A DNA stretch of 64,000 nt, taken from assembly GCF_007197995.1 (NCBI RefSeq), contig NZ_VKKH01000002.1, positions 62,001-126,000 of the forward strand. The letters run 5' to 3'. The position numbers and the translations under genes are program-made. Origin of the DNA: Aliiglaciecola sp. M165 (GTDB taxonomy: Bacteria; Pseudomonadota; Gammaproteobacteria; Enterobacterales; Alteromonadaceae). The notes beneath the pieces are model-generated. The model did no database searches and had not been told where the DNA came from. It saw only the letters and a program-made list of their open reading frames with translations. Of this stretch, positions 57,624-64,000 are shown one piece after another (within the stretch, counting starts at the first letter, position 1; every line of letters begins with the position of its first letter).

Positions 57624-58029
57624 TTAAAAGCTTAATGACCTAAATTCAGTGTGATAGCCTTTTTCCTTTAGCCACTTAATGCTTTTGCTTATATGAGTCA
57701 AAAAACGCCAGTTCTACGTTGATTGGTACGATTTAGTGTATCATCCATTTCGAAACTGAATATTCGCTCCCAAAAACAGCAATGTGCTGCAACCCCCTTG
57801 TTACCAATTTTTCAACAACCTCAGTGCGCATTTTAATTTCGTCGGGTGGCTTAATCGGCCAGTTGGAAATGTCATCGATAATCGTCCATGGCTTATCACA
57901 AAACTGTTCGGTGTAAGCAAGGATAGACTTGCCGAACCGCTCGATGTAAAGCTGGTGATCCCACTTTCCATCGTAGCTAAGAAGCAAAGCGTCATTAGAC
58001 TGCGTGATGTTGTAGCCTTTGTTATACAT
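57624..58029 (-). pseudogene. Broken small STAS-like gene (stop codon plus frameshift)
   Basis: From ATG 58029 the frame reads 98 codons to TAA at 57735–57733. Protein-like sequence continues past it in the same frame (IVPINVELAFFDSY), then after a one-base slip near 57681–57693 goes on as SIKWLKEKGYHTEF to a TAA at 57624. Repairing CAA-to-TAA and removing one base gives about 134 residues. The pattern (WTIIDDISNWP; GLQHIAVFGSE) recalls small SpoIIAA/STAS-like proteins, but the family is not certain. The 98-residue product may still be made. Confidence 0.6.
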
Positions 58030-58255
58030 GCTGTTTTTCCGTTCATAGCAGATGAGCGAAGCGTGGCTCGTAAACTATCGTGCATAAAAAATATTTATAT
58101 TAGCCTTCATTAGAATGGAATAATTTTTTGACTTGTTTTTGATTACGATATTCACACATTGGCAAACACGATTGCATAGATAAGCGTCGAAATTTATACC
58201 GCAAACATAATCAAACCTCCTCCAATGCTAATAAACATAATAAGTATCTAATCAG

Positions 58256-58269
58256 TGGGAAAAAATTAC
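58256..58269 (-). promoter_or_regulatory. Candidate activator (UAS) motif, site 2
   Basis: Read on the minus strand GTAATTTTTTCCCA matches the GTAAATRTTTCACA motif at about 11 of 14 positions. It lies 87 bp upstream of the GG of the BON-gene sigma-54 element. The opposite orientation is acceptable because the motif is near-palindromic. Confidence 0.35.
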
Positions 58270-58354
58270 ATACTGCCATGTAAATTGAGCAAAAAAAGGT
58301 GACTCCAGACCTCATAAAAATTTAATTTCCATAACAATATCAACAACATAAGCT

Positions 58355-58372
58355 TTGGCATTAAAATGGCAA
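58355..58372 (+). promoter_or_regulatory. Sigma-54-type promoter, site 2 (BON gene)
   Basis: TTTGGCATTAAAATGGCAAC has GG (58357) and GC (58369) separated by 10 bp. AGCTTTGGCA is identical to site 1. The GC lies 35 bp before the ATG. Confidence 0.65.
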
Positions 58373-58404
58373 CGAGGTAAGTGACTTTTTAAAAGGAGAT
58401 AATT

Positions 58405-58956
58405 ATGAAACGTTCTATTTGTTCTTTATTTGTAATTGCAGCTTTGGGTAGTGTGTCGACTTCAGCTTTAGCAAACAATACATGGCAAGACTCTGCTAAA
58501 GACGCTTGGATAGACGGCAAAGCAGAAACAACGTTGTTATTAAATGGAAACTTGAACTCTTTCGACATCAATACAGATGTTAGTGATGGCACTATAACCT
58601 TAACAGGTAAAGTTGACAGCGAAGTCGACAAAGCCCTAGCTGAAGAGCTACTTGCTAGTCTGGATGGTGTTAAAGGTGTAGAAAATGAGCTGACTGTCGT
58701 GAACAACGATAAGAAGTCAGACAGCGAAATGATGCAATCGTTAACGGATACCAAGGTAGAAACCGTAGTGAAGACGAGATTGCTTCTAGAATCTGAAGTT
58801 CGTGGCACAGCCATAGAGGTTGAAGTAGACAAAGGGGTTGTGACGTTGAGCGGAAAAGTCGATTCAGATGCAGCAAAAGATTTGGCCATTGCAATCGCGA
58901 GAAACACTGACGATGTTGATAGTGTGGTCGACAAACTGACCATAGCCGAAAGCTAA
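58405..58956 (+). CDS. OsmY-like periplasmic protein with two BON domains
   Basis: A 183-residue periplasmic protein: signal peptide MKRSICSLFVIAALGSVSTSALA, then two BON domains (about 40–100 and 112–182), each with the pattern 'DGTITLTGKVDS...GVKGVENELTV'. BON proteins bind phospholipid and stabilise the envelope; OsmY is osmotically induced. AAGGAG precedes the ATG. Monocistronic, with its own terminator. Confidence 0.92.
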   Translation: MKRSICSLFVIAALGSVSTSALANNTWQDSAKDAWIDGKAETTLLLNGNLNSFDINTDVSDGTITLTGKVDSEVDKALAEELLASLDGVKGVENELTVVNNDKKSDSEMMQSLTDTKVETVVKTRLLLESEVRGTAIEVEVDKGVVTLSGKVDSDAAKDLAIAIARNTDDVDSVVDKLTIAES

Positions 58957-58980
58957 AAGTCGACACATCAATGATTATAA

Positions 58981-59006
58981 AAAAAGCACCCTTTTCGGGT
59001 GCTTTT
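58981..59006 (+). terminator. Rho-independent terminator after the BON gene
   Basis: AAAAGCACCC/GGGTGCTTTT around a short T-rich loop. Confidence 0.9.
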
Positions 59007-59055
59007 GCAGTTTAACTTTTAATCAATAATACAAAACGCGAAGCTGGGAACTATT

Positions 59056-59235
59056 ATGTCCAAAATATCAGACTACAACCTTGACCAGAATCAGGCAGCC
59101 ACTGAGATTATACATTTTAATTGGTTTGACCGATTTAACTCGAAAGACCAAGATACTAGCCAATTTGACTCTGCAAAAGCAGACTCTGCATTTAGCGAAG
59201 ACGAACAGATCGCCAACAGCAATTTCAAAAATTAA
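59056..59235 (+). CDS. Possible small acidic protein (59 codons)
   Basis: ATG 59056, with GGGAA a few bases upstream, opens 59 codons ending TAA. The product is hydrophilic and rich in Asp, Gln, Asn and Ser (FDSAKADSAFSEDEQIANSN). No family recognised. It follows the BON-gene terminator in the same direction. It could be chance; the ribosome site and biased composition favour a real gene. Confidence 0.4.
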   Translation: MSKISDYNLDQNQAATEIIHFNWFDRFNSKDQDTSQFDSAKADSAFSEDEQIANSNFKN

Positions 59236-59878
59236 CCCTAGTCTGGCGATCGTCGCTACAAGATCTGTATCTGATAGTCAGACCATATTGCATAACAACA
59301 ATGCGAAGCAATTTTGAACCTATTTGCGGTTTGATCAATTTCCAACACGAAATTGACGATCATTCAACAGGTATGGGTAGTTTAAGGCGCTACTCCTAGA
59401 CGGTACATTGTCTAAAGAGTAAGGCGAACGCCGTGAGCTTGTCATCAGATTCAGAAATTAAATCTTATCATAGGGTAGGAAAGCATCTGAAACGACTGAC
59501 CGTTAAACCACTTATATAGACCCCTTACTACTTTCAAAGTCCCCACTAATAAACAAGCATGAAGCAGGTTTCATACTAATGCTTCTCTGATAATAATAAT
59601 CTTAACAGTTCACACTGATTGAAATCGGATGTTCCATACATTTAGACAATACAACGCCAGTGGGCACCATCTGGATTGCCTCAGTCCAGGAAAGGACGTC
59701 GCTTGACACATCGGTTTTGATATAGAAAAAATAAGAAGAGGGGAAGATTTAAGATTAATTCGGGGTAAAGATACAAGAAAACTTGGGTGACTCAATAGAC
59801 AGCGTAAAACGCGTACATTGTTGACGAGGCACTCCAAGCTTTCCAACGTTTCAGTGGGTAATTAAAAGGTAAAGACTT
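59236..59878. other. 643-bp region without a convincing gene
   Basis: No intact gene is supported. On the minus strand between about 59720 and 59600 an unannotated frame reads like a protein end (YFFYIKTDVSSDVLSW, then TEAIQMVPTGVVLSK, then MEHPISISVNC), but stops and frame changes interrupt it upstream. It may be the tail of a decayed gene. Confidence 0.3.
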
Positions 59879-60028
59879 CTAACCATCGGCGGCGTCTTGA
59901 ACCGCTTCTCCAGCGCTTTCTATGTCCTCACCAGCACCCTCTAGAGTTGCACAGCCACCGAGTGCTGCAGATAACACCAGTAACAATAAGACTAATTTAG
60001 CGTGCTTAAAATGTGTTTTTAATTGCAT
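59879..60028 (-). CDS. Entericidin-like small lipoprotein
   Basis: A 49-residue lipoprotein: MQLKTHFKHAKLVLLLLVLSAALGGC with lipobox GGC, then TLEGAGEDIESAGEAVQDAADG, the acidic amphipathic helix typical of the EcnA/EcnB group. GAGGAAGAAG precedes the ATG at 60028. E. coli EcnB is a stress-induced bacteriolytic lipoprotein; here the function is inferred from layout only. A sigma-54-type element lies 61 bp upstream. Confidence 0.85.
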   Translation of the reverse strand: MQLKTHFKHAKLVLLLLVLSAALGGCATLEGAGEDIESAGEAVQDAADG

Positions 60029-60086
60029 AGCTTCTTCCTCTTTTTGATAGATTAATGGTCGACATAGACCGTACACTCTCTTGCTA

Positions 60087-60104
60087 ACGCCATTTCCGTG
60101 CCAA
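60087..60104 (-). promoter_or_regulatory. Sigma-54-type promoter, site 3 (entericidin-like gene)
   Basis: On the minus strand TTGGCACGGAAATGGCGT has GG (60102) and GC (60090) separated by 10 bp; TGGCACG fits the -24 consensus perfectly. It is preceded by GCTTTGGCA as in sites 1 and 2. Confidence 0.7.
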
Positions 60105-60185
60105 AGCGTAACTAATTGAAATAATAAAACTTATTAGTTAGCTGATTTATTCTGATTGGGTAAGTTAGTAGTATTTGCTTAACGA

Positions 60186-60199
60186 TGTGAAATATTTAC
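60186..60199 (-). promoter_or_regulatory. Candidate activator (UAS) motif, site 3
   Basis: GTAAATATTTCACA on the minus strand, 83 bp upstream of the GG of site 3. It is identical to the motif of site 1 except for one base. Confidence 0.5.
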
Positions 60200-60227
60200 T
60201 CGATTTTTTTCACATAGTAACGTCAAA

Positions 60228-61211
60228 TTACTCCTGCCCATTGTCGTCCAATTCTCCATTATCATCACTATTATTTCCCTTCTTCCCTTCCTGACTAGTT
60301 TGATCAGACTCAGATGGTGATTTTTTACTTAACATGGTGTTGAGTTTCTCACCTCCCTTTGCGCCGAAGTCCAGGGTGCGTATTGGGAACGGTATCAAGA
60401 TATCTGCGTTTTCGAGAGACTGCTTGATTTTTACCACAGCCTCATGCCTGGCTTGCATGAAACCGGTTTCGCCGGGATATTTAATCCAAAACCAGACAAG
60501 AAGATTAATGCTGCTATCGCCAAAGCTTTCAGCGAATACTGCGGTCTCGTCTTGCTTGATAACAAACTCACAGCGATTGATTTCTTCCACTATGACACTT
60601 GCTGCCTTTTCGGGATCATCTGCATAGGAGATGCCTACAGGCACTTCTATTCTTCTAACTCCAGTGCTACTGAAGTTAGTGAGAATGTTTCGAAACAAAA
60701 TTTTATTAGGAACAATTTCAAGCTGACCAAAAAAGGTTTCTACAAGAGTATTACGAAGGTTTATTGTCTTGACGGTGCCAAATACACCATCAGCTTCTAT
60801 TACATCTCCTATTTGAAACGGCTTCCTTATACCCATTGCGATTCCCGCAATCAGGTTTTCCGTCATATCTTGGAAAGCGAAACCAATAGCAAGACCTATA
60901 ATCCCTGCACCAGCAAGCAGGGAGGTAACCGTTCCTTTGAGGCCCAGAAAATCCAAGGCCACAAAAATGCCTGCAAGCATCACGCATACTTTAAAAATTG
61001 ATGCTAATAGATCGGCTATTTGTGTTGATTCTAGTGCCCGTCGCAAAACTTTCTTAATTGCCTTACCCGCGAATCGAGCGGCAAGTGAAAACGCGATGGT
61101 TATTAAAATAGCGACAACAAGGTTTGGTAGATGCTTAATACCTGTCTCTAACCAAGACTGGAGCTTTTCGTTAATCAAGCTCCAAAATTTTTCTAGTTCA
61201 ATCAATTCCAT
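60228..61211 (-). CDS. mscS: Small-conductance mechanosensitive channel (MscS family)
   Basis: A 327-residue MscS protein with three N-terminal helices (about 25–50, 65–88, 92–125). The pore helix is GLKGTVTSLLAGAGIIGLAIGFA and the cytoplasmic beta domain begins at FQIGDVIEADGVFGTVKTINLR. It releases solutes on hypo-osmotic shock. The C-terminal tail is acidic and Asn/Asp-rich (NNSDDNGELDDNGQE), longer than in E. coli MscS. It lies 66 bp after csbD. Confidence 0.95.
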   Translation of the reverse strand: MELIELEKFWSLINEKLQSWLETGIKHLPNLVVAILITIAFSLAARFAGKAIKKVLRRALESTQIADLLASIFKVCVMLAGIFVALDFLGLKGTVTSLLAGAGIIGLAIGFAFQDMTENLIAGIAMGIRKPFQIGDVIEADGVFGTVKTINLRNTLVETFFGQLEIVPNKILFRNILTNFSSTGVRRIEVPVGISYADDPEKAASVIVEEINRCEFVIKQDETAVFAESFGDSSINLLVWFWIKYPGETGFMQARHEAVVKIKQSLENADILIPFPIRTLDFGAKGGEKLNTMLSKKSPSESDQTSQEGKKGNNSDDNGELDDNGQE

Positions 61212-61233
61212 CTCTATGTAAGCTCGTGGTTTT

Positions 61234-61268
61234 GGTTAAAAAAGCGAGGAGTGGAAAAGTCACACTCC
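61234..61268 (-). terminator. Probable terminator between csbD and mscS
   Basis: On the minus strand AGGAGTG/CACTCCT with a 9-base loop, then CGCTTTTTT. Confidence 0.7.
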
Positions 61269-61277
61269 TACAAAGTT

Positions 61278-61469
61278 TTACTTCTTCAGTTTGTCAAACT
61301 CCTTCTTGGCCTCGTCTTTCCCCATTCCGTATTTTTCCTGCATTAAGCCTTGAAATTTCTCAAGCTTTCCTTCGACTTGTTGAATATCATCGTCGGTCAA
61401 TTTACCCCAATTTTCTTTGACAGAGCCAGTCATTTTTTTCCAGTTGCCTTCGATAATGTCTTTGTTCAT
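61278..61469 (-). CDS. CsbD family stress protein
   Basis: A 63-residue CsbD protein (MNKDIIEGNWKKMTGSVKENWGKLTDDD, then EGKLEKFQGLMQEKYG). These small hydrophilic helical proteins are strongly induced by general stress; the molecular role is unknown. AAAGGAAG lies before the ATG. It stands between the ferritin-like gene and mscS on the same strand. Confidence 0.93.
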   Translation of the reverse strand: MNKDIIEGNWKKMTGSVKENWGKLTDDDIQQVEGKLEKFQGLMQEKYGMGKDEAKKEFDKLKK

Positions 61470-61531
61470 TTGATCTTCCTTTTAGTTAATATTACTTTGC
61501 GATTTGTTGCCACAACCAAGAGGTATTGGCT

Positions 61532-62011
61532 CTATTTTAAGTAGCGCTTTGCATATGCTGACCACAATAATTGTGACCGAGCTTGGACCCCCGAAGAGAT
61601 ATCAGCAACAATTTTTAGAATGCTAGAGTCGGAGATAGTATCAGCAAATCGATTTATTGAGCGTGATACCTTGTTCTCGTGTTGGTTAAGTTTACTGAGC
61701 AACAATTGAGGAGATTCATGATGCAACCCTGATAGCAATGTGTAAGACCATTGTGCTAATGGGTGAACTTGAACAAATTCGAAATCCTCGATATCCGTAC
61801 TTTCAAAAACAACGGGATGTGTTGCGATGCCTATGTCTGATTTCGAAATTTCCTGAAACAAGCTTTTGAGCTCAATGTCAATGCATGTAGCAGCCGCTTT
61901 CGTATAAAAAGCACGGCTTGCTTGACAGATTTCGCACACTTCCGAAATCGATGCTATCTCTATAGCCGAATTGTCTAACTCTTGTGGATGAGGACGGTCG
62001 TTACCGTTCAT
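61532..62011 (-). CDS. Helical stress protein, possibly ferritin-like (DUF2383 style)
   Basis: A 159-residue helical protein. ATG 62011 is preceded by GGGAGGAG. The stretch ICQASRAFYTKAAATCIDIELKSLFQEISKSD recalls the first helices of DUF2383/ferritin-like four-helix bundles, and LLLSKLNQHENKVSRSINRFADT gives a later helix. Metal ligands are not complete enough to claim iron binding. A near-perfect sigma-54 element lies 49 bp upstream. Confidence 0.7.
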   Translation of the reverse strand: MNGNDRPHPQELDNSAIEIASISEVCEICQASRAFYTKAAATCIDIELKSLFQEISKSDIGIATHPVVFESTDIEDFEFVQVHPLAQWSYTLLSGLHHESPQLLLSKLNQHENKVSRSINRFADTISDSSILKIVADISSGVQARSQLLWSAYAKRYLK

Positions 62012-62059
62012 CACTCCTCCCATTGGCTGCTTTGTATTTCTACGACTTCTAAGATGTAC

Positions 62060-62075
62060 TCAAGAGCTGTGCCAA
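62060..62075 (-). promoter_or_regulatory. Near-match sigma-54-type element, site 4
   Basis: TTGGCACAGCTCTTGA on the minus strand keeps TGGCAC, the 10-bp spacing and TTG at -12, but has GA in place of GC. Weaker than the other sites. Confidence 0.4.
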
Positions 62076-62139
62076 CAACGTATACATTTGATTGTTATAG
62101 ATTTTAATCGTCATGCCGGAAAGAAGAGAGTATAAACAT

Positions 62140-62152
62140 GTAACTATTACAC
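62140..62152 (+). promoter_or_regulatory. Candidate activator (UAS) motif, site 4
   Basis: GTAACTATTACAC agrees with GTAAATATTTCAC at 11 of 13 positions. It lies 66 bp upstream of the GG of site 4, about two helical turns closer than at the other sites. Confidence 0.35.
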
Positions 62153-62202
62153 GGTTTAATGTCAGCCTTTCCCAATGGAAAAGGCAAGGGGAAATCAATT
62201 AG

Positions 62203-63060
62203 TCAGTGTGAAAGGAAAATAGGAATTTTGGCCTCTTGCATCAACGCCCTAGTGACACTGCCTAACATAGTTTCTTTTACATTTGTGTGGTCATACGCAC
62301 CTATCACGGCTAAATCGTGTTCTGCTTCACTAATTCGCTTCAAGAGGTGTGCGCTATAGTTGTCTTCTCTCAACTCAGTAGTAATGATTTCGTGCGAGAC
62401 ATCGTGACGGGTTAAATATTCGCTCAATTTTAACAATCCGCTGCGCCGTCTCTCTGAATCATTACTACTGCTAGAATCGCAATAAACCGTGACCTTTTTA
62501 GCCTCCTTCAAAAAAGGTAGTCCGTCACTGATTGCTCGAGCGACAGCGCGACCTGAATTCCAGACAATTACTGGATTGCAAAACGAGGGTAAAGTGCAAA
62601 ATTCTGATGGGATGACGAAAATTGGACATCCCGACTCTGAAGCCACTGACGCGATTGTGCTATTCAATCGTTCAAGCAAACTGCCGAGGTTCAAAGTGCT
62701 ACTTAAAATCATCAAATCGTGATATCGACAGTTAGCAATAAGTCTATGTCCATCGTCCCCGATGAAGGTTTCCCAACTAGGCAGGAAATCTGTGCTAAAG
62801 ATTTTATCTAGCTTCCTTTGTACCGCTGCTTTTTCGCTCAAAACTTTTTTTTGCCTGGTGTTCAATACCAAGGCGTTTATATCTGTCACATTGTTAACAT
62901 CTAGGTTTTGTGGAACAGATTGATTTTCTAAGGCGAAAGTTGTTGCTGAAAAATGAATTCCTGAAATCTTTGCATTAAACTTTTCAGACAGATGTTTCGC
63001 TAGTCGCAATCTGGTCTCGCAAGAAGCACTGTCATTGAGGTGAACCAAAATGCTTTTCAT
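62203..63060 (-). CDS. Tandem universal stress protein (UspA family)
   Basis: A 285-residue protein with two Usp domains. The first starts MKSILVHLNDSASCETRLRLAKHL; the second ends with DLAVIGAYDHTNVKETMLGSVTRALMQEAKIPIFLS, which has the G-x9-G-S/T ATP-binding pattern in modified form. Usp proteins are induced by starvation and stress. ATG 63060 is chosen; the TTG one codon upstream is less likely. A sigma-54-type element lies 63 bp upstream. Confidence 0.9.
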   Translation of the reverse strand: MKSILVHLNDSASCETRLRLAKHLSEKFNAKISGIHFSATTFALENQSVPQNLDVNNVTDINALVLNTRQKKVLSEKAAVQRKLDKIFSTDFLPSWETFIGDDGHRLIANCRYHDLMILSSTLNLGSLLERLNSTIASVASESGCPIFVIPSEFCTLPSFCNPVIVWNSGRAVARAISDGLPFLKEAKKVTVYCDSSSSNDSERRRSGLLKLSEYLTRHDVSHEIITTELREDNYSAHLLKRISEAEHDLAVIGAYDHTNVKETMLGSVTRALMQEAKIPIFLSH

Positions 63061-63125
63061 CAAGAAATTTTTTACTCCGCTCGATAAGTAAGGTTGTAAA
63101 ATAAATTCACGTTAACTTCTATTGA

Positions 63126-63141
63126 GCACGATACATGCCAG
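63126..63141 (-). promoter_or_regulatory. Sigma-54-type promoter, site 5 (Usp gene)
   Basis: ACTGGCATGTATCGTGC on the minus strand has GG (63139) and GC (63127) separated by 10 bp; TGCT at -12 fits the consensus. The GTAAAT half-site occurs at 63210–63215. Confidence 0.5.
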
Positions 63142-63263
63142 TATTCGCATTTAACTCAATTAACCTTATTCCCAGAATAACTAGGCCCGCACCACTACCA
63201 TTGCCTCCTGTAAATGCATTATTCCTTGAGCATTTAGAACAACTAAATAACATTACTATCGCC

Positions 63264-63299
63264 TTGATAGGGAAATAATTCCCTTCACGTCCCTATCAA
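63264..63299. repeat. Perfect 10-bp inverted repeat
   Basis: TTGATAGGGA and TCCCTATCAA are separated by 16 bp. It is not a terminator in either direction, because the A run follows on the plus strand. Candidate operator or enhancer site for the Usp promoter or the activator gene. Confidence 0.6.
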
Positions 63300-63753
63300 A
63301 AAAATATCAAAACGACAGGAACTCCTATCTTTTTGATAAAGCTTTAAAAACTAAGCTATGTCGACATTTCTTATCTAGGATTAAGGTTTTGGGGTGAAGT
63401 GGGTGCTGATGGTTCGTTTGTATTAGTTTATTCAAGCGAAAATCGAGTGTGAACAGTATATTGAGCTAAACTTTCAATCCCATGACATTGCGATCACCTG
63501 ATAGATAATACATAAACAATAAAAGTACACTTCAGCCAAGGTAAGTTTAAACGAACGTTTTTCCTGAAGAGATCAGTGCAGGCAAGTTTTTCCTACAAAT
63601 TGTAAATTGTACTAGAAATTTCTATGCTCAGGCTGCTTTTAGGATGGCGCATTGTGGTCAGGAATGCCCCAGACTGCCACAAAGTAGGATGCCTGGACCA
63701 GGTGTTAACATACAACCTGCCTGCGCACAGATTTGAATGAGATGATTCATCCT

Positions 63754-64000
63754 CTAGGCCGTCGTTTTTAAAGAATACTTTTGTATTCGATAACGAATAG
63801 TTTCTCGTGTTGTCTTGAGTGCTCTGGCGGTCTCAGCAATATTGAAACCATTTTTTTCTAAGGCGGTTTGAATGATTTGTCCGTCCATTTCATCAAGAGC
63901 CATGCTACCGTCCAAGGGCAGAGTGACACGATTGGAACGGCTACTAATATCCTCGACAGACGCACTAGGAGAACACGCAGTAGACAACTGAAGCCATTCG
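63754..64000 (-). CDS. Sigma-54-dependent transcriptional activator, C-terminal part
   Basis: The minus strand is open from the window edge to the stop at 63754 (at least 81 residues). The end carries a Fis-type helix-turn-helix: DGQIIQTALEKNGFNIAETARAL, then TTRETIRYRIQKYSL. This arrangement, after a variable linker, is the DNA-binding end of enhancer-binding proteins; the AAA+ domain must lie to the right. It is the natural candidate to act at the sigma-54-type promoters of the stress genes. Confidence 0.88.
   Translation of the reverse strand, partial: EWLQLSTACSPSASVEDISSRSNRVTLPLDGSMALDEMDGQIIQTALEKNGFNIAETARALKTTRETIRYRIQKYSLKTTA

Larger units (their letters stand above)
58030..58404 (+). 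promoter_or_regulatory. Control region of the BON-domain gene
   Basis: A 375-bp gene-free region between the broken gene and the BON gene. It contains the sigma-54-type element at 58355–58372 and a candidate activator site at 58256–58269. No other feature is clear. Confidence 0.5.
63061..63753. promoter_or_regulatory. 693-bp spacer between the Usp gene and the sigma-54 activator gene
   Basis: No gene found. It holds the site-5 promoter (63126–63141), a perfect 10-bp inverted repeat TTGATAGGGA/TCCCTATCAA (63264–63299) about 125 bp upstream of it, a 6-bp pair TTGTGG/CCACAA (63652–63682) and the palindrome CCTGGACCAGG (63692–63702). Confidence 0.45.

Noticed and set aside
58159-58177. TTGGCAAACACGATTGCAT as an extra sigma-54 element
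   Set aside because: Spacing is 11 bp and it lies about 230 bp before the BON gene, which has a better element of its own.
59081-59317. 78-codon ORF overlapping the proposed 59-codon gene
   Set aside because: No ribosome site and a less protein-like composition than the overlapping frame that starts at 59056.
60186-60212. GTGAAA...TTTCAC inverted repeat as a terminator for mscS
   Set aside because: The arms are A/T-rich and no T run follows on the minus strand; one arm is better explained by the activator-type motif.
61497-61515. TGTGGCA...CGCA upstream of csbD as a sixth sigma-54 element
   Set aside because: The GG and GC are 9 bp apart, not 10; sigma-54 promoters tolerate spacing changes poorly, so it was not listed.
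62165-62185. GCCTTT/AAAGGC hairpin as the Usp gene terminator
   Set aside because: Short stem and no T run on the minus strand, so only a weak structure.

Overview
The window reads as chromosomal DNA of a marine gammaproteobacterium, most likely Alteromonadales (Alteromonas/Glaciecola-like). Supporting signs are a complete Na+-translocating NADH:quinone reductase operon, the gene order parE–yqiA–cpdA–DUF1249–nudF–tolC, large TonB-dependent receptors, moderately AT-rich DNA and frequent TTG starts. No rRNA, tRNA, CRISPR array, transposase or prophage was seen. Both ends cut genes: a LytS-type histidine kinase on the left and a sigma-54 activator on the right.

Layout. 0–11 kb: sensor kinase divergent from a TonB receptor, a BLUF blue-light protein, DUF1653 plus an MFS transporter with a His-Met repeat, dinB behind an SOS box, and a siderophore-type TonB receptor behind a Fur-like box. 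11–18 kb: nqrABCDEF followed by apbE and nqrM, i.e. the sodium pump with its flavin-attaching and maturation factors. 18–24 kb: fabV, a secreted protein of unknown function and a TRAP transporter (dctPMQ). 24–27 kb: a cobalamin riboswitch driving a B12 ABC transporter (btuD-btuC-btuF-like), with an overlapping leader ORF. 27–36 kb: bolA, alkB-like, rlmG, a periplasmic cyclophilin, an SDR, GNAT, a diguanylate cyclase, the EF-P modification trio epmA–efp and epmB, and three small unknown genes. 36–48 kb: an unknown membrane-anchored protein, lemA with a DUF3137-like partner, an arginase-family enzyme coupled to parE, yqiA, cpdA, DUF1249, nudF, tolC and a voltage-gated cation channel. 48–56.4 kb: a 151-bp inverted-repeat element, an orphan PrsT-like TPR lipoprotein, a DeaD helicase, cysG and a transglutaminase-like protein.

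56.4–64 kb differs in character. It holds small stress and envelope genes: DUF1328, two small lipoproteins, a 60-aa membrane protein, a BON/OsmY-like protein, MscS, CsbD, a possible ferritin-like protein and a double universal stress protein. There are long spacers and one broken gene. Four genes or gene groups have a promoter-like GG-N10-GC sigma-54 element (TGGCA-N8-GC) 35–63 bp before the start codon, in the right orientation, and a fifth has a near match. Four of the five also carry a related 13–14-bp motif 66–87 bp further upstream. The truncated gene at the right edge encodes the Fis-type DNA-binding end of a sigma-54 activator. I read this as a candidate locally encoded sigma-54 envelope-stress regulon, and it is the most interesting feature here. 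The motifs are seen in the sequence; the regulatory link is inference.
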